In this document: positions 1-10,079 of the stretch, one piece after another
Layout of the letters: each line of letters starts with the position of its first letter
How positions within the stretch are numbered: position 1 is the first letter of the stretch
Source of the DNA: Lottia gigantea
Taxonomy: Eukaryota; Mollusca; Gastropoda; Lottiidae
Direction of reading: 5' to 3'
NCBI RefSeq assembly: GCF_000327385.1
Contig: NW_008707965.1
Coordinates: 748,787 to 812,786 of the forward strand
Length of the DNA: 64,000 bases
Notes under the pieces: generated by a model
Told to the model about the DNA's origin: nothing
Seen by the model: only the letters and a program-made list of their open reading frames with translations
Databases searched by the model: none
Position numbers and translations under genes: made by a program

Positions 1-360
1 AAATTAAGCATAAACCAAAATTCTTTTAGTTACCTTCCTAAAAAATTTGATGGGTTGTTAAGAAAAAATTCACCTAAAAAAAGCTGGATGTATATATTGA
101 TATTTCATATTTGGCTCACAGAAGCTTTGTCCCTAAATGAATGAATGGAGGCCATCAACGTCAAATAAATTGAAATGCGTACAAAATGAAAAACTTAAGA
201 GATATTACAGAAGAATCTCTCATAATTCGCAAATTATAGATACATGATAAAATAGTATTCAAACTGAGGAAAAATAGACCAGTGATGTTTTTAATTAAGA
301 TAGTTTGAGTAAAGGGAAACAACTCCATGGAGACTAAAGGGAGATAATTATTATACTTAC

Positions 361-492
361 ACTGTAAATTAAGAGTTTGGGAAGCTTTGATTGGTTCAGT
401 ATAAACAGCTGACATAACTCGACAATGATAAACACCCATATCCTCAATACGTAATGCTGTTTCTCGCCCTTCATCACTTTTACGACCTTGAC
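361..492 (-). CDS. IgSF protein exon: Ig domain 6, second part; gene continues left
   Basis: This 132-base exon (44 codons, phase 1-1) has a TTGTTAAAG acceptor and a GTAAGTATAA donor. It completes Ig6 with RETALRIEDMGVYHC and ends in SQTLNLQ plus one base. A seventh domain or other 3' exons must follow to the left of position 1. I found no further exon in 1-360. Confidence 0.86.
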
Positions 493-692
493 CTTTAACA
501 AAAAATTATTTACAATTAATGTTCAATTTCCGACACGTTATGAATTTTACTTCAAACCTCTATTTCTCATCTCCAAACATTTCATAAAAAATCCTGTTAC
601 GTTTGAAAAAAAGACCAATTTTTTATTGGATGGTGTCAAATGTGAACTATACTGTGCTAAAACATTTAGAAATGGAATTAGTAAGATTATAC

Positions 693-929
693 CTTTAAAC
701 TGTAGAGTACTGGAGACTTCAGTGCTGTATTTTTCAAATGTGACATCTTTAGTTGTAATGGCGTAATAGGCGGAGTCTGTTTGAGTGACAGGCGTGTCCG
801 AATCATCTTTGAACCAATGAATGACTGGCGGTGGTCTGCCCCTTGCTTTGCAACTAATGGTAACCATCTGCTTCTGGGTGATCGCTAAGGTAATGGCAGT
901 GGCTGGTTTAGCAATGATTTTTGGTGGTT
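693..929 (-). CDS. IgSF protein exon: Ig domain 6, first part
   Basis: This 237-base exon (79 codons, phase 1-1) has an ACTTTTTAG acceptor and a GTATAATC donor. It starts PPKIIAKPATAITLAITQKQ, followed by MVTISCKARGRPPPVIHWFK, giving the first Cys and the Trp. It then runs on through a long C'-E stretch (VTQTDSAYYAITTKDVTFEK). Confidence 0.88.
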
Positions 930-1314
930 CTAAAAAGTATGAAATATAAAGATCAGGCTGAATATGAACAAACAGTGAGCATTAGGTTAGATTCACCAAC
1001 AAAATACATATTCTTGGGAACTGAATCTTTTTCAGGGAACATGATTTGAGACTAAAATCCTAGATTTTAGAATCTGGTGAATCTGAACAATAGGAGTGTA
1101 CCGTGTTATAGAAGATATTCTCAAATAGAAGCACTAACCATGGTCATAAAGAAAGAACATATCTCTTTTACATCAAGTATCAATTGAGTAATAAAGATTT
1201 AAATGTAATTCGCTGCATGTAAAGAGAAATGTAACAATGTAAATTTTGAAATGACTGAAATTCTACACAATGCTTACAAGAATGAAATCTGAACTGAAAT
1301 GTGGAATGCCTTAC

Positions 1315-1485
1315 CATTAACTTTGATGTTAATCTGATTTGATTTCCCTCTTGACACTGTGTTTTCTGGTGTGCAGGTATACAGACCATTATCACTCAAC
1401 TCAGCGCTGCTTATCTTATAGGTTGAACTTGTCTGTTGTAATATAGAGTTATCTTTCTTCCATTCATAGGTGGCAGCAGGGTATC
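1315..1485 (-). CDS. IgSF protein exon: Ig domain 5, second part
   Basis: This 171-base exon (57 codons, phase 1-1) has a TATTTCAG acceptor and a GTAAGGCA donor. It continues with YPAATYEWKKDNSILQQTSS and ends with SAELSDNGLYTCTPENTVSR and KSNQINIKVN. It supplies the Trp and second Cys of Ig5. I see no N-glycosylation sequon in this domain. Confidence 0.88.
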
Positions 1486-1678
1486 CTGAAATAAAGTATA
1501 CGATATGATAAGTGATTTAGTATGATATTAGTCAAGGATCTGCATGTTCCTTGAGCAATTGTGTAGACTATTATGTGATAAACTTCATTATTCTGGTATC
1601 TACCACCCACCACAACTTAGACACCCTCTCAGACTTCACACAGAAAATATTTCCTACTAATATTCCTAAAGATCTTAC

Positions 1679-1765
1679 CATCTGGTCTTGCTGAACATTT
1701 TATTTCCAATGGTTTTCCAACTTCTACATCACTGACAGGGGAGATAAATGCTTCACCAGGTCCGA
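1679..1765 (-). CDS. IgSF protein exon: Ig domain 5, first part
   Basis: This 87-base exon (29 codons, phase 1-1) lies between a TTTTTCAG acceptor and a GTAAGATC donor. It encodes GPGEAFISPVSDVEVGKPLE, then IKCSARPD: the A-to-B strands with the first Cys. At 29 codons it is the smallest Ig exon of the gene. Confidence 0.85.
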
Positions 1766-2033
1766 CTGAAAAATAGCAAAATGCAATTACAACAACAATG
1801 AAACAAATTTGTTGAAATGATTGTTGATCATGGTCGACTTTATAAATTGTAAACCTTCTTATGGTGCTTTAGGGAGAAGAGGCTGTGATCCACACGAAAT
1901 GAGGTTAAATATGAACAGGTTTATTAATTGAATGTTATTTAATTGTTTTTTTTTTTAGGTATAAGAGGTCATATAGTTAAATCTCCAGCCTTGCTAGGTT
2001 AAATAAGATCACAAAATTACAAAATGAACTTAC

Positions 2034-2318
2034 ATTGTATATGTATATAGGTATACGCCTGTCGTACCATCGGCTGATTACTCTGACCAGATACGCGCAG
2101 CTGACTGAAAGCTTTACAAGTATAATTCCCTGCATCCTGCCGTGTTGCTCTGTTGATTACCAGTCTTGAACCCTGTGGTATATTAGTGCTCTGATTACCA
2201 CTGACTTTCTCCCACTGTATCTGGTAGGGCTCTGGATTGGCATCCACTACACATTCTATGTTGATCTCATCTCCTTCACGATATGTCTTACTTCCAGGAA
2301 CTTGGATTTTTGGTGGAT
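2034..2318 (-). CDS. IgSF protein exon: Ig domain 4
   Basis: This 285-base exon (95 codons, phase 1-1) has a poly-T TTTTTTAG acceptor and a GTAAGTTC donor. It starts PPKIQVPGSKTYREGDEINI, followed by ECVVDANPEPYQIQWE, and ends with RQDAGNYTCKAF. A whole Ig domain lies in one exon. The G-strand side is unusually long (SGQSNQPMVRQAYTYIHIQ), which lengthens the linker to Ig5. Sequons: NQS and NYT. Confidence 0.9.
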
Positions 2319-2601
2319 CTAAAAAAAAAAAAACCCAGATTTTTTTTATGTAAACAATATTTTATTCACAAATATATTTAATTATTTATAATTTGAATTG
2401 TAGTCTTCACAGTACTGATAAAAATGTGCCAAAACGTATTTTTAGCTATGCAGACTATCTAAAATTGATGCAGATTTGAAAAATCTAACAGTCAATTCTC
2501 ATGAATTACCAAAAAAAGCTAAAAAAACACTAAAGCAAGGCTCCAACATAACCCAAAAATACTCCAATTTAAGGGCAATTACTCCAATATAAAATACTTA
2601 C

Positions 2602-2721
2602 AAACTGCATTGAGTGTGACTATTTTTTGTTTTGGTCCACCAATACCATTATTAGCTGTACATGTGTAATTACCAGAGTCTGACTTTCTGACAGGGTTAA
2701 AGGTCAACTTGACATTTCGAT
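2602..2721 (-). CDS. IgSF protein exon: Ig domain 3, second half
   Basis: This 120-base exon (40 codons, phase 1-1) has a TTTTCCAG acceptor and a GTAAGTATT donor. It encodes RNVKLTFNPVRKSDSGNYTC and then TANNGIGGPKQK, the D-to-G strands with the second Cys and an NYT sequon. Joined to the exon at 3095-3232 it forms a complete domain without a frame break. Confidence 0.88.
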
Positions 2722-3094
2722 CTGGAAAATGAGATTAAGAATTGAATAACATTCCAATATTGTTGGTGACTTCCCAATTTTTTTTGCAGTCACTAGGATC
2801 ATAACAAAATAAATGATTATCTTCTGTATGCTCTAATTGAGAAGATTAATAAGCAGTACAGGCAACAATATCACATGTCATAATCAATGCTTCTGAAAGT
2901 TGGCATTGAAACTATCCCCACATAGTTAATTTTCAAATTCCTTAGCAGTTGCTTTAGAGAGTGAGATGTCCTGACACATTAGGGAATAGTTCTGTAATCT
3001 TTATAAGATATGAAGAAACAGGCATACAGAGATATATGGATTACTTTTCAATTTATCAACTCAACCATTGGCATGCTAATAAATGAATACTTAC

Positions 3095-3232
3095 TTGGTA
3101 AATTTTGACCATTATGTAACCAGTTAACTGAGCTGACTGGAGGGTTGGAATCAACTGTACATTCTAACTGAGCGTTTTGACCCAATAAAATATTATACGG
3201 ATTGTATGGAGCAAAGGTAATGAAGGGAGAAT
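3095..3232 (-). CDS. IgSF protein exon: Ig domain 3, first half
   Basis: This 138-base exon (46 codons, phase 1-1) has an AATTTCAG acceptor and a GTAAGTATT donor. It encodes SPFITFAPYNPYN, then AQLECTVDSNPP and SSVNWLHNGQNLP, that is, the A-to-C' strands with the first Cys and the Trp. The domain is interrupted by a phase-1 intron right after the C' region and completed by the next exon. Confidence 0.88.
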
Positions 3233-3685
3233 CTGAAATTCATAAAAACATTGTATCAGTTGAAAAAATTTTAACCCACATATGGGGGAGCTTTAGTCAG
3301 TCAAAAACAATCCTCAGAAATCAATAGCCTTCATCAATAAAGCACTTTAAGGTTTTTGAATGGCATTTAGCAATTGTGTGTATGATATATAGACACAGCT
3401 TTACAACAATCACTGGATAAAGTTTTATGCAACTTTTCAACGTGTTTTCCCCCGTCGTCCTCAGGCACATAATGATAAGAAGTGATGGGCAAACTATATA
3501 TAAAGCACATTAATGATTCAATCATGACCATCTATCTTTATCAGAATATATTTATGTTGCTCTGGAGGTGCAAATATTTGACAGTTGGCAAAGGTATTCA
3601 AATGGGGCCCAAAACAATTCTTTCTGCTTTACTGAACTTGCTTGCATAAAGAATATAATATAGATAAATGAAAGTTGCTACTTAC

Positions 3686-3991
3686 ATTGCACTTGTAAAA
3701 CTGTGGAAGCTGTGACAGGATTATTTTCATTGGCTGCATTATAAACTATACAGGAATAATTTGCCTGATGGTCGGAGGAATCTAATGTTGCTATGGTATC
3801 ACAATATGAGGTTTCACCAATCGACGATGCTGGCCTATAATCTACATTCACTATCTCTTGTCCGTTTTTAAACCATTTCATTGTCGGAACTGGATTGCCC
3901 CCCTTTGACTCACAGGTGAATTTTACAACCTGATTTTCTCGATAAGGATTTCCACTTACATTTCGACTGATCACAGGTGGCTCTGGGGGCA
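3686..3991 (-). CDS. IgSF protein exon: Ig domain 2
   Basis: This 306-base exon (102 codons, phase 1-1) has a CATTCCAG acceptor and a GTAAGTAGC donor. It starts PPEPPVISRNVSG, then VKFTCESKGGNPVPTMKWF and ends in ANYSCIVYNAAN. This is a C2-type domain like the second Ig of Kirrel and nephrin, where a PPE linker joins domains 1 and 2. Sequons NVS and NYS suggest extracellular glycosylation. The whole domain is in one exon. Confidence 0.9.
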
Positions 3992-4679
3992 CTGGAATGA
4001 AAAATATATTTCAATATCACATGCATCTTAATATGGAAGCATCTATCTTTAATGACCGAATATCAGTGGATATAGATAAGGTTTGTTTTCTAAGCGTAAC
4101 CAAAGATGCAGTGAAGCCTGCTGAAGCAATTTGGTAAACTGTAAGGAGTGAAAAGTAAAAAATTAACATACAGATTCATTCACTTTTTTGTCATCTATTC
4201 AGCATTTGTATCTATATTTATATGAAACTTGATAATGGTCTTATAAAGGGAATCATTAAGCAAACTAAAGGGACAGATGGGCCATTTTGTGGGGTTGATT
4301 TTAGTCTTGAATATTATGTAAATAGTCTTCAGAAGTATTAGAAATGTACGAAAATCAAATAATTTCTTTAGAAATACCTCAACTAGGAATTTTACTCACT
4401 ATTTCTATATTATGTCTTTTCTATGTATCACAGAGTATCTTAAATTGGCAAGTCGTCATTTTAACATTCAAACACAGATAATTCTGGACACACATGGATT
4501 TGAAGGCTTAAATTTAGACGGTGAGCTTTAACCACTATTACTGATTAGCTCAGCTGAAAAATTCCAGTTTCTAAGACTAAAGTATGATTGGTCAAAAAAA
4601 AGGTCTACCTGTCCCTTATTTGCCAAAATCACATAATTTACAATTAGTTGTAAATAAATAATGTTAATTATGAACTTAC

Positions 4680-4967
4680 ATAAGACAGTGAGTGTAGCTG
4701 ACACAGCACCAAGATTGAAAACATTACACGTAAATGATTCATTATCTTCCTCCTGCACATTGTCAATCACCAAGTTGAACTCTCCCACGATTGAATACCG
4801 ACTGAAAGCATTCTGGACTTGACTGTTCGAGGAAATAGCCTTCGTTCCTCGATTCCAGACCACTGATGCTCCATTCCTTTCGTTAATCTCACAATAAAAT
4901 GTTACTCTTCCACCTTTAGCCACAGACTTGCTGACTGGTTTTCTTTTCCATGACAAGGCCTCAGCTT
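4680..4967 (-). CDS. IgSF protein exon: Ig domain 1
   Basis: This 288-base exon (96 codons, phase 1-1) is bounded by TTTTTCAG on the 5' side and GTAAGTTC on the 3' side. It encodes residues 22-117: C47, W59 and C102 form the Ig core, and the final strand reads DNESFTC, which includes an N-glycosylation sequon. The stretch RYSIVGEFNLVIDNV is typical of the first Ig domain of nephrin/Kirrel-like proteins. It is preceded by the 39.8-kb intron. The intron downstream (3992-4679) is 688 bases. Confidence 0.88.
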
Positions 4968-7784
4968 CTGAAAAATACAAAATAAATTCACATGAAAATT
5001 TAAGAAAGATAATTTACATTCATATCATTAAGAGTTTATTATAAATCCCCTTGTGATATATTAATATAGTAAGAAGAATTAATGTACTAGTTGTGGTCTG
5101 AATCTACTAGTCAAGATAATTGAGTTATTTCCCTTGGACTTTTGCTGACACACAAATCTCTATAGTGTAGCAGAAGTCTCTCTCCTATAAATTGTTTGAG
5201 GACATTTTGATGGTCATTAAAGAAAGAATATAGACATTTCACCATGAAAAAAACTGTATTTACATTTATTTAGCACATCTGAATTTATTTGCAGTGAAAA
5301 ACAAGAGAGACTCTTTGTTTAAAACAACTAAATGGAACTTTTTCAGAAGAATGGGCCTATTTCAACTCATAGAATTCAGAGGCAAAAAAACAACTTATCT
5401 ACTAAATCTACAAAATCATGAGGGCAGTTGCTGGATCCAGAAACAACCTACACTAAAGGTATTTCTACTTTTCAATAGTTTTGTTGTAACTAGATCTAAT
5501 TAACTGACCCTTCTTACAAGCATTTGAATAATTTACACTCTCAAAAAACAACTCTAAAACAAACAATGACAAAAAACTTCATTGAAAATTTCATTTAAAA
5601 TTAAAACAATCTCTTTCTACAATGAAAAGAAAGTCACGAAAACAAAAAAAAATTGATTTCAAGTTATAAATTATTAATTACAACCTGTCTCACAATAGCT
5701 GATCAGATCATTCAATATGTAAAAGTGTGTTCAGGTATTGTGCTGAGGTCAGACATGGCGACCCTACATGACCTTTGAGGTGACACATGTTGTTACTCTA
5801 CCCTTGCAATCAATTCTTGATTTCAATGAAAAAAAGACAACCAGTGCTACAGACTGTTCATGTAAAAGATCTCTCATAAATTGAATATAAAGTGGGTAAA
5901 TTTACCTAATTACATACTGCATGACATTGCCTGTTATCATTAGCCCAAACAGGTGCCAAACAAATTGGATGAGAAATTTAATTTCATTTCAATACAATAC
6001 AAAACTGCAAAGTATTCCTACATATATTGTTGTTTACTCAACTATGGCATAAGGTTTGTTCTACTGGTCAGAATAGGTCCCCATTACACTGTCTTGAAAA
6101 CAAAGCACAAGATCTAAAAAAAATCTGTGTAATTCCCCTCCTAATAGGCCTAAAAAAAGTTACATTTCATAACAAATTGAGACATTCCCAGAATGAATTC
6201 ATCAAGATTTTAGATCTTGTTATACAACTTTCCATTTTGAACAGCAAATTTACTTTTTCAAAGCAAGTCTGAATAGGAATTTGGCATTTTTTTTCCATAG
6301 GAAGCCTAGAATTGTTGTTTTATTTAAAACTGTAAATGTAATATTTGTTACAATGGGTACATTATTAATATATTCATTGCTTGAACTATTCACCATTTTA
6401 TTGTCCACTGATAACCCAGGTGTAAAATATATTCAGAGGTTTACGGTTAATCTGTAATTTATGAAAATTAAACTGAGGAAGATAAGGGATCAGAAATGAT
6501 ACATTAATCCTAGTTGTTAATCTAAAATCAAATCTTCTATAAAAAATCTACCATTACTGACCATTTCTATGAAGTTGATATATGACAAAATGGAGAAAAA
6601 AAAATTTCTGTATTGAAATTGATATAGAATTCCAAGCCATTAATATCAAAAAGCTCTTAAGCTAAGACTACCCTAACACCTACCTACCCTAAATAGATTT
6701 TCAATGACATGGACTTGAATTCCCTGAAAGAAAGGAGAAATTCCTTATGCCATGGCCATTGCTTTTGTCAGACACCTGCGGTCTCTCAGTACAATAGCAC
6801 GATCGAAAACAATGACATTAACCAATTTTCTAGCCATTAATTCATATGTGACTTACAAAAAAGGAAAAAAAAATACCACAAAACCTACATTTGCCTACAT
6901 CCAGAGAAAATAAGCTCATTACATTTTTTCTGTCATTGTCACGAAAATGTTCTGCAAATTAAATTTTAATGCCTTTTAAATAGAGAAAACCAACAAAAAA
7001 TTGTTTTCCCAAATCATAAAATGCACAAAAACTAAAAACAATAAATAGAAAATCTGTATTTTATGGCAGAATAATTCGGCAGCCATATCAAAATAATAAA
7101 ATAAAAGTAGAAATCTGATTGTTTTATTTCTCCAGCTGTGAAGATCAAAATTCATCTCCAAATAAACTTCTACAAATTTTATGATTTTTGGTCATTTGAA
7201 TATTTTTCTCAGGAGAAGTTTGTGTAAATAACTATCACTCATAATTTTCACAGTTTTGATTTTTTTTAAACCTGGCATGCCCAATTGCCCATATTATTGA
7301 TAGAAGTTGAAATGGTAAAAAAAAACCAAGGTCAAATGAAATGAGGGACATTTTGTCTAGACAATTTATCTATTATAGGGCACTAAAAAAACAAACATTG
7401 AATAAAAACAAGGAATTGTTCGATTTACTGGACTGGTTTGCGATCATCATTTCAAATAAACCAGAATTTAACATGGTTCAATTAATATATAGACACAGCT
7501 TTATGGAACAATGCTTATTATTAAGAACATACAAGAGATAAATGGTTTATTGATACATTACATTAAATTTAATTAAAACCAATAAAATGGCATATTCTAT
7601 TTCAAGGTAATCTTTCAATATCTGCTCATTTTTTTTTTAAAGTTATATTTGGATTTTTTTCTTTAACAATAATTTGTTAATTTTTTCACAGTCAATGCCA
7701 AATTAACTAAGACAATATTTGCGGACAATTAAACTGAGTTTTGAGTCCAGGTGAACAGAAGAATTGTTTACAAATTGTCCATTG
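4968..7784. other. Intron sequence with one SINE relic, otherwise nothing recognised
   Basis: AT-rich non-coding sequence with only short chance reading frames. The only recognisable item is the SINE body fragment at 5836-5990. Confidence 0.6.
5836..5990 (+). mobile_element. Old SINE body fragment
   Basis: The stretch matches the middle of the SINE at 34757-35120 with many differences: both share a GTGCTACAG-type block (here AGTGCTACAG), a GTAAAAGATCTCTCA block corresponding to GTTAAAGATCCCTCA, and a CATGACATTGCC...CATTAGCCC block. The tRNA head is not recognisable, so this is an eroded, much older copy. Confidence 0.6.
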
Positions 7785-8188
7785 TTTGAGATGTAATATT
7801 GTTTGATGTCTGATGATGGTAGAAGAGTTTTTATGTCCTGTCAAACAAGTACCTGTTTGAGGTGAGGGCATTATTGAAATATTTGGCCTATATCAATTAA
7901 CCAAGAGAATCATATTCCATACTTAGAAAACTATTAAAGTACATAACACCCATATTAAAACATAACAATACAGTAATAATTTTATTATTAATTAATAGTT
8001 TGTATGTGATGCAATATTGCTTTATGTCTGAAGATTGGAAAAGTACCTGTTTGAGATGAGTTCAATATTGAAATATTTGGCCGATAAACCTAGAAGAAAC
8101 ATACACCCCGTTTAGAAAACTATTACACTACACAACTCCTATATTAATACATAACAATAGGGCAATAATTTTATTATTAATTTTGATT
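7785..8188. repeat. Two-copy tandem duplication, about 200 bp
   Basis: Copy 1 (about 7785-7997) and copy 2 (about 8003-8188) share blocks such as AGTACCTGTTTGAG, TTGAAATATTTGGCC and AATAATTTTATTATTAATT in the same order. Copy 2 lacks about 28 bases present in copy 1. The copies have diverged at many sites, so the duplication is not recent. No coding potential. Confidence 0.75.
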
Positions 8189-9129
8189 GACATAAAGTCG
8201 ATAAGCGTTGACAGTCTTCATTGGTTTTCTATACTTGACTTTATTATTTCTTTCAAACTCAGCCATACTGGAGATTAGTTTTTTTGATTTATGAATAAGA
8301 ACTTTATAAGTTCGAACTTTACCTTAACCGTTTTACAGTTTGGATGGTTCTATTAAACATGTGAAACAAACTTCAAGGGATCAATTAAATACATGATCTG
8401 TACCAGCTGATAGTGCTTTTTTCCGCATTTTGTATTTTCTATCATAAATGTGTTATAAAAGGCTGCAGATAAGCTCTATCAGCTGCTAAATTTTGACATA
8501 CATATCCCTTTGAAGAACATACAATTTGTGTCCTTATACCATTGTGATTCATTTTAAGGACTTAAACTGAATTCAATCCATGTCATTAGAAAATTAAGAC
8601 ACTTCCAGTAGAACTAAAACTGAAATCACAAGTTGGTAAGGTGCTTAATGAAAGGATATTATTTTCCCACCATGTAGGTAAAACCCATATTTTTTTCATT
8701 TGGACTAGCCGGTTGCGAATTTAGAAACTAAACACACCTACTTTCCTTTTCCTGCTCATTCCCACTCTATTCATATCAACTGTTTGTTATGTAAATGTTT
8801 GTTTTCTTATTCAATACAATAATATCTAATTCATGATTAGTCCAACAATATATCAATATTTTGTATTTTGCCCCTTTTGTGATTGAATAAATGAATGAAT
8901 CAATGTTACAATTATATAAAAGAATGAATGATTTACTACAGAAATGAATGAATAAATTTTAGAAGTTTATTGACATAAAAAATTTGTCGAAACAATGAAT
9001 TGAACAAACGACCATTTTTAACTTTAAGGTGCATGAATGAAATTTTACTAGAAGTTTTGTTTATATTACTATTTCAATGTAGGTTTACTCAAACAAATAT
9101 TGAATAAATAGATGACTCAAGTAGATTTG

Positions 9130-9505
9130 TGCATAATTTAGTGTAAGTTGTGGCAGTGTTTAAACTGTGTTAAAAGAAAACAAGAAAATAACGTCAGATT
9201 ATAATATAGTAATAACTTATTCATTTGAATCTTATGAAAATTCAGATATTTCCCCAATGAAAAACTCTCATGTGATATAGGCTATGGCAGTGTTTGTTTT
9301 TACTAATATGAGATACAAGGATTTGAATAAAAATCATATAATAGCAATAACTTATTCATTAAAACTTTGATTTATTTTAAAGATATTTCCTCAATGAATC
9401 ACTGTGTGTTATGAGCTATGGCAGTGTTTGTTGGTACTGTTAACATGACATACACAGAACTATAATAAAGTCATAACATAATAACAACCCCTCATAAATC
9501 AACTG
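9130..9505. repeat. 134-bp tandem repeat, about 2.8 copies
   Basis: The anchor TGGCAGTGTTT recurs at 9151, 9285 and 9419, exactly 134 bases apart, and AATAACTTATTCATT recurs at 9211 and 9346. The third copy is partial. Regular spacing with strong divergence marks an old satellite-like expansion. Confidence 0.75.
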
Positions 9506-9884
9506 TTAACAATAGTTAGAGTCAAAACATGTTATTATTCCTATTCCAGCCTAGTATTATTGTCATTATCATAATAACTAAGTCATGTAGGTGTTAATTT
9601 CGCAAAATAGTTGATTATCATTGATTATATGATACCATAAAAAACTCACGAAACGCCAGTCAAGGCATCAAAACATGTTGCCCTTCTAACGCATGAAACT
9701 TTTACACAAAATTGTTTGTACATCTTTGACTATGTATTTCCATTTAATCATTATCTCAAAAAGCTTGAGTCTGTTAGGTTTTTGTAGTAAATCTAAGTAT
9801 ATTGTGGTTATTCTGTTCCAACTTAATACTTATCAATAATGCTTAGAACTGTCATTATAAACTAATAATAGTGTGTAATGAGAC

Positions 9885-9965
9885 GGGTCTCGATGAAAGC
9901 ACTGGCCTAGGTCACATAGCAATATATAAGCTTATGAATTATATGAAAATAAGTTAGTCAACTAG
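9885..9965 (+). repeat. Dispersed repeat with GAGAC/GTCTC palindrome, copy 1
   Basis: About 80 bases are shared with 61728-61800: a palindrome GAGACGGGTCTC, then ATGAAAGCACTGGCCTAG, AAGCTTATGAATTATATGAA and TTAGTCA. About 85 bases further on, GTGCTTCTCAGAAGCAC (10041-10057) is a perfect 8-bp inverted repeat around one base, perhaps the other end of the element. The family is not recognised. Confidence 0.6.
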
Positions 9966-10079
9966 TGAAATTGGTAAAATTCTGTAACATGTGAATTACT
10001 TTTTGAAGAAGTATGCACTAAAGTTGATAATACACAGTGCTTCTCAGAAGCACTGGCTGTGGGATATCATTATTTCATT

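Larger units (their letters stand above)
493..4679 (-). other. Small introns between the Ig exons
   Basis: The eight introns between Ig exons measure 200, 385, 193, 268, 283, 373, 453 and 688 bases from left to right. All are GT-AG, AT-rich and phase 1. I see no repeat or other gene in them. The last partial intron, 1-360, is also empty. Confidence 0.8.

Noticed and set aside
488-766. 92-codon plus-strand frame over the Ig6 exon
   Set aside because: It is antisense to a well-supported minus-strand Ig exon and its composition is Phe/Lys-rich as expected for a shadow frame.
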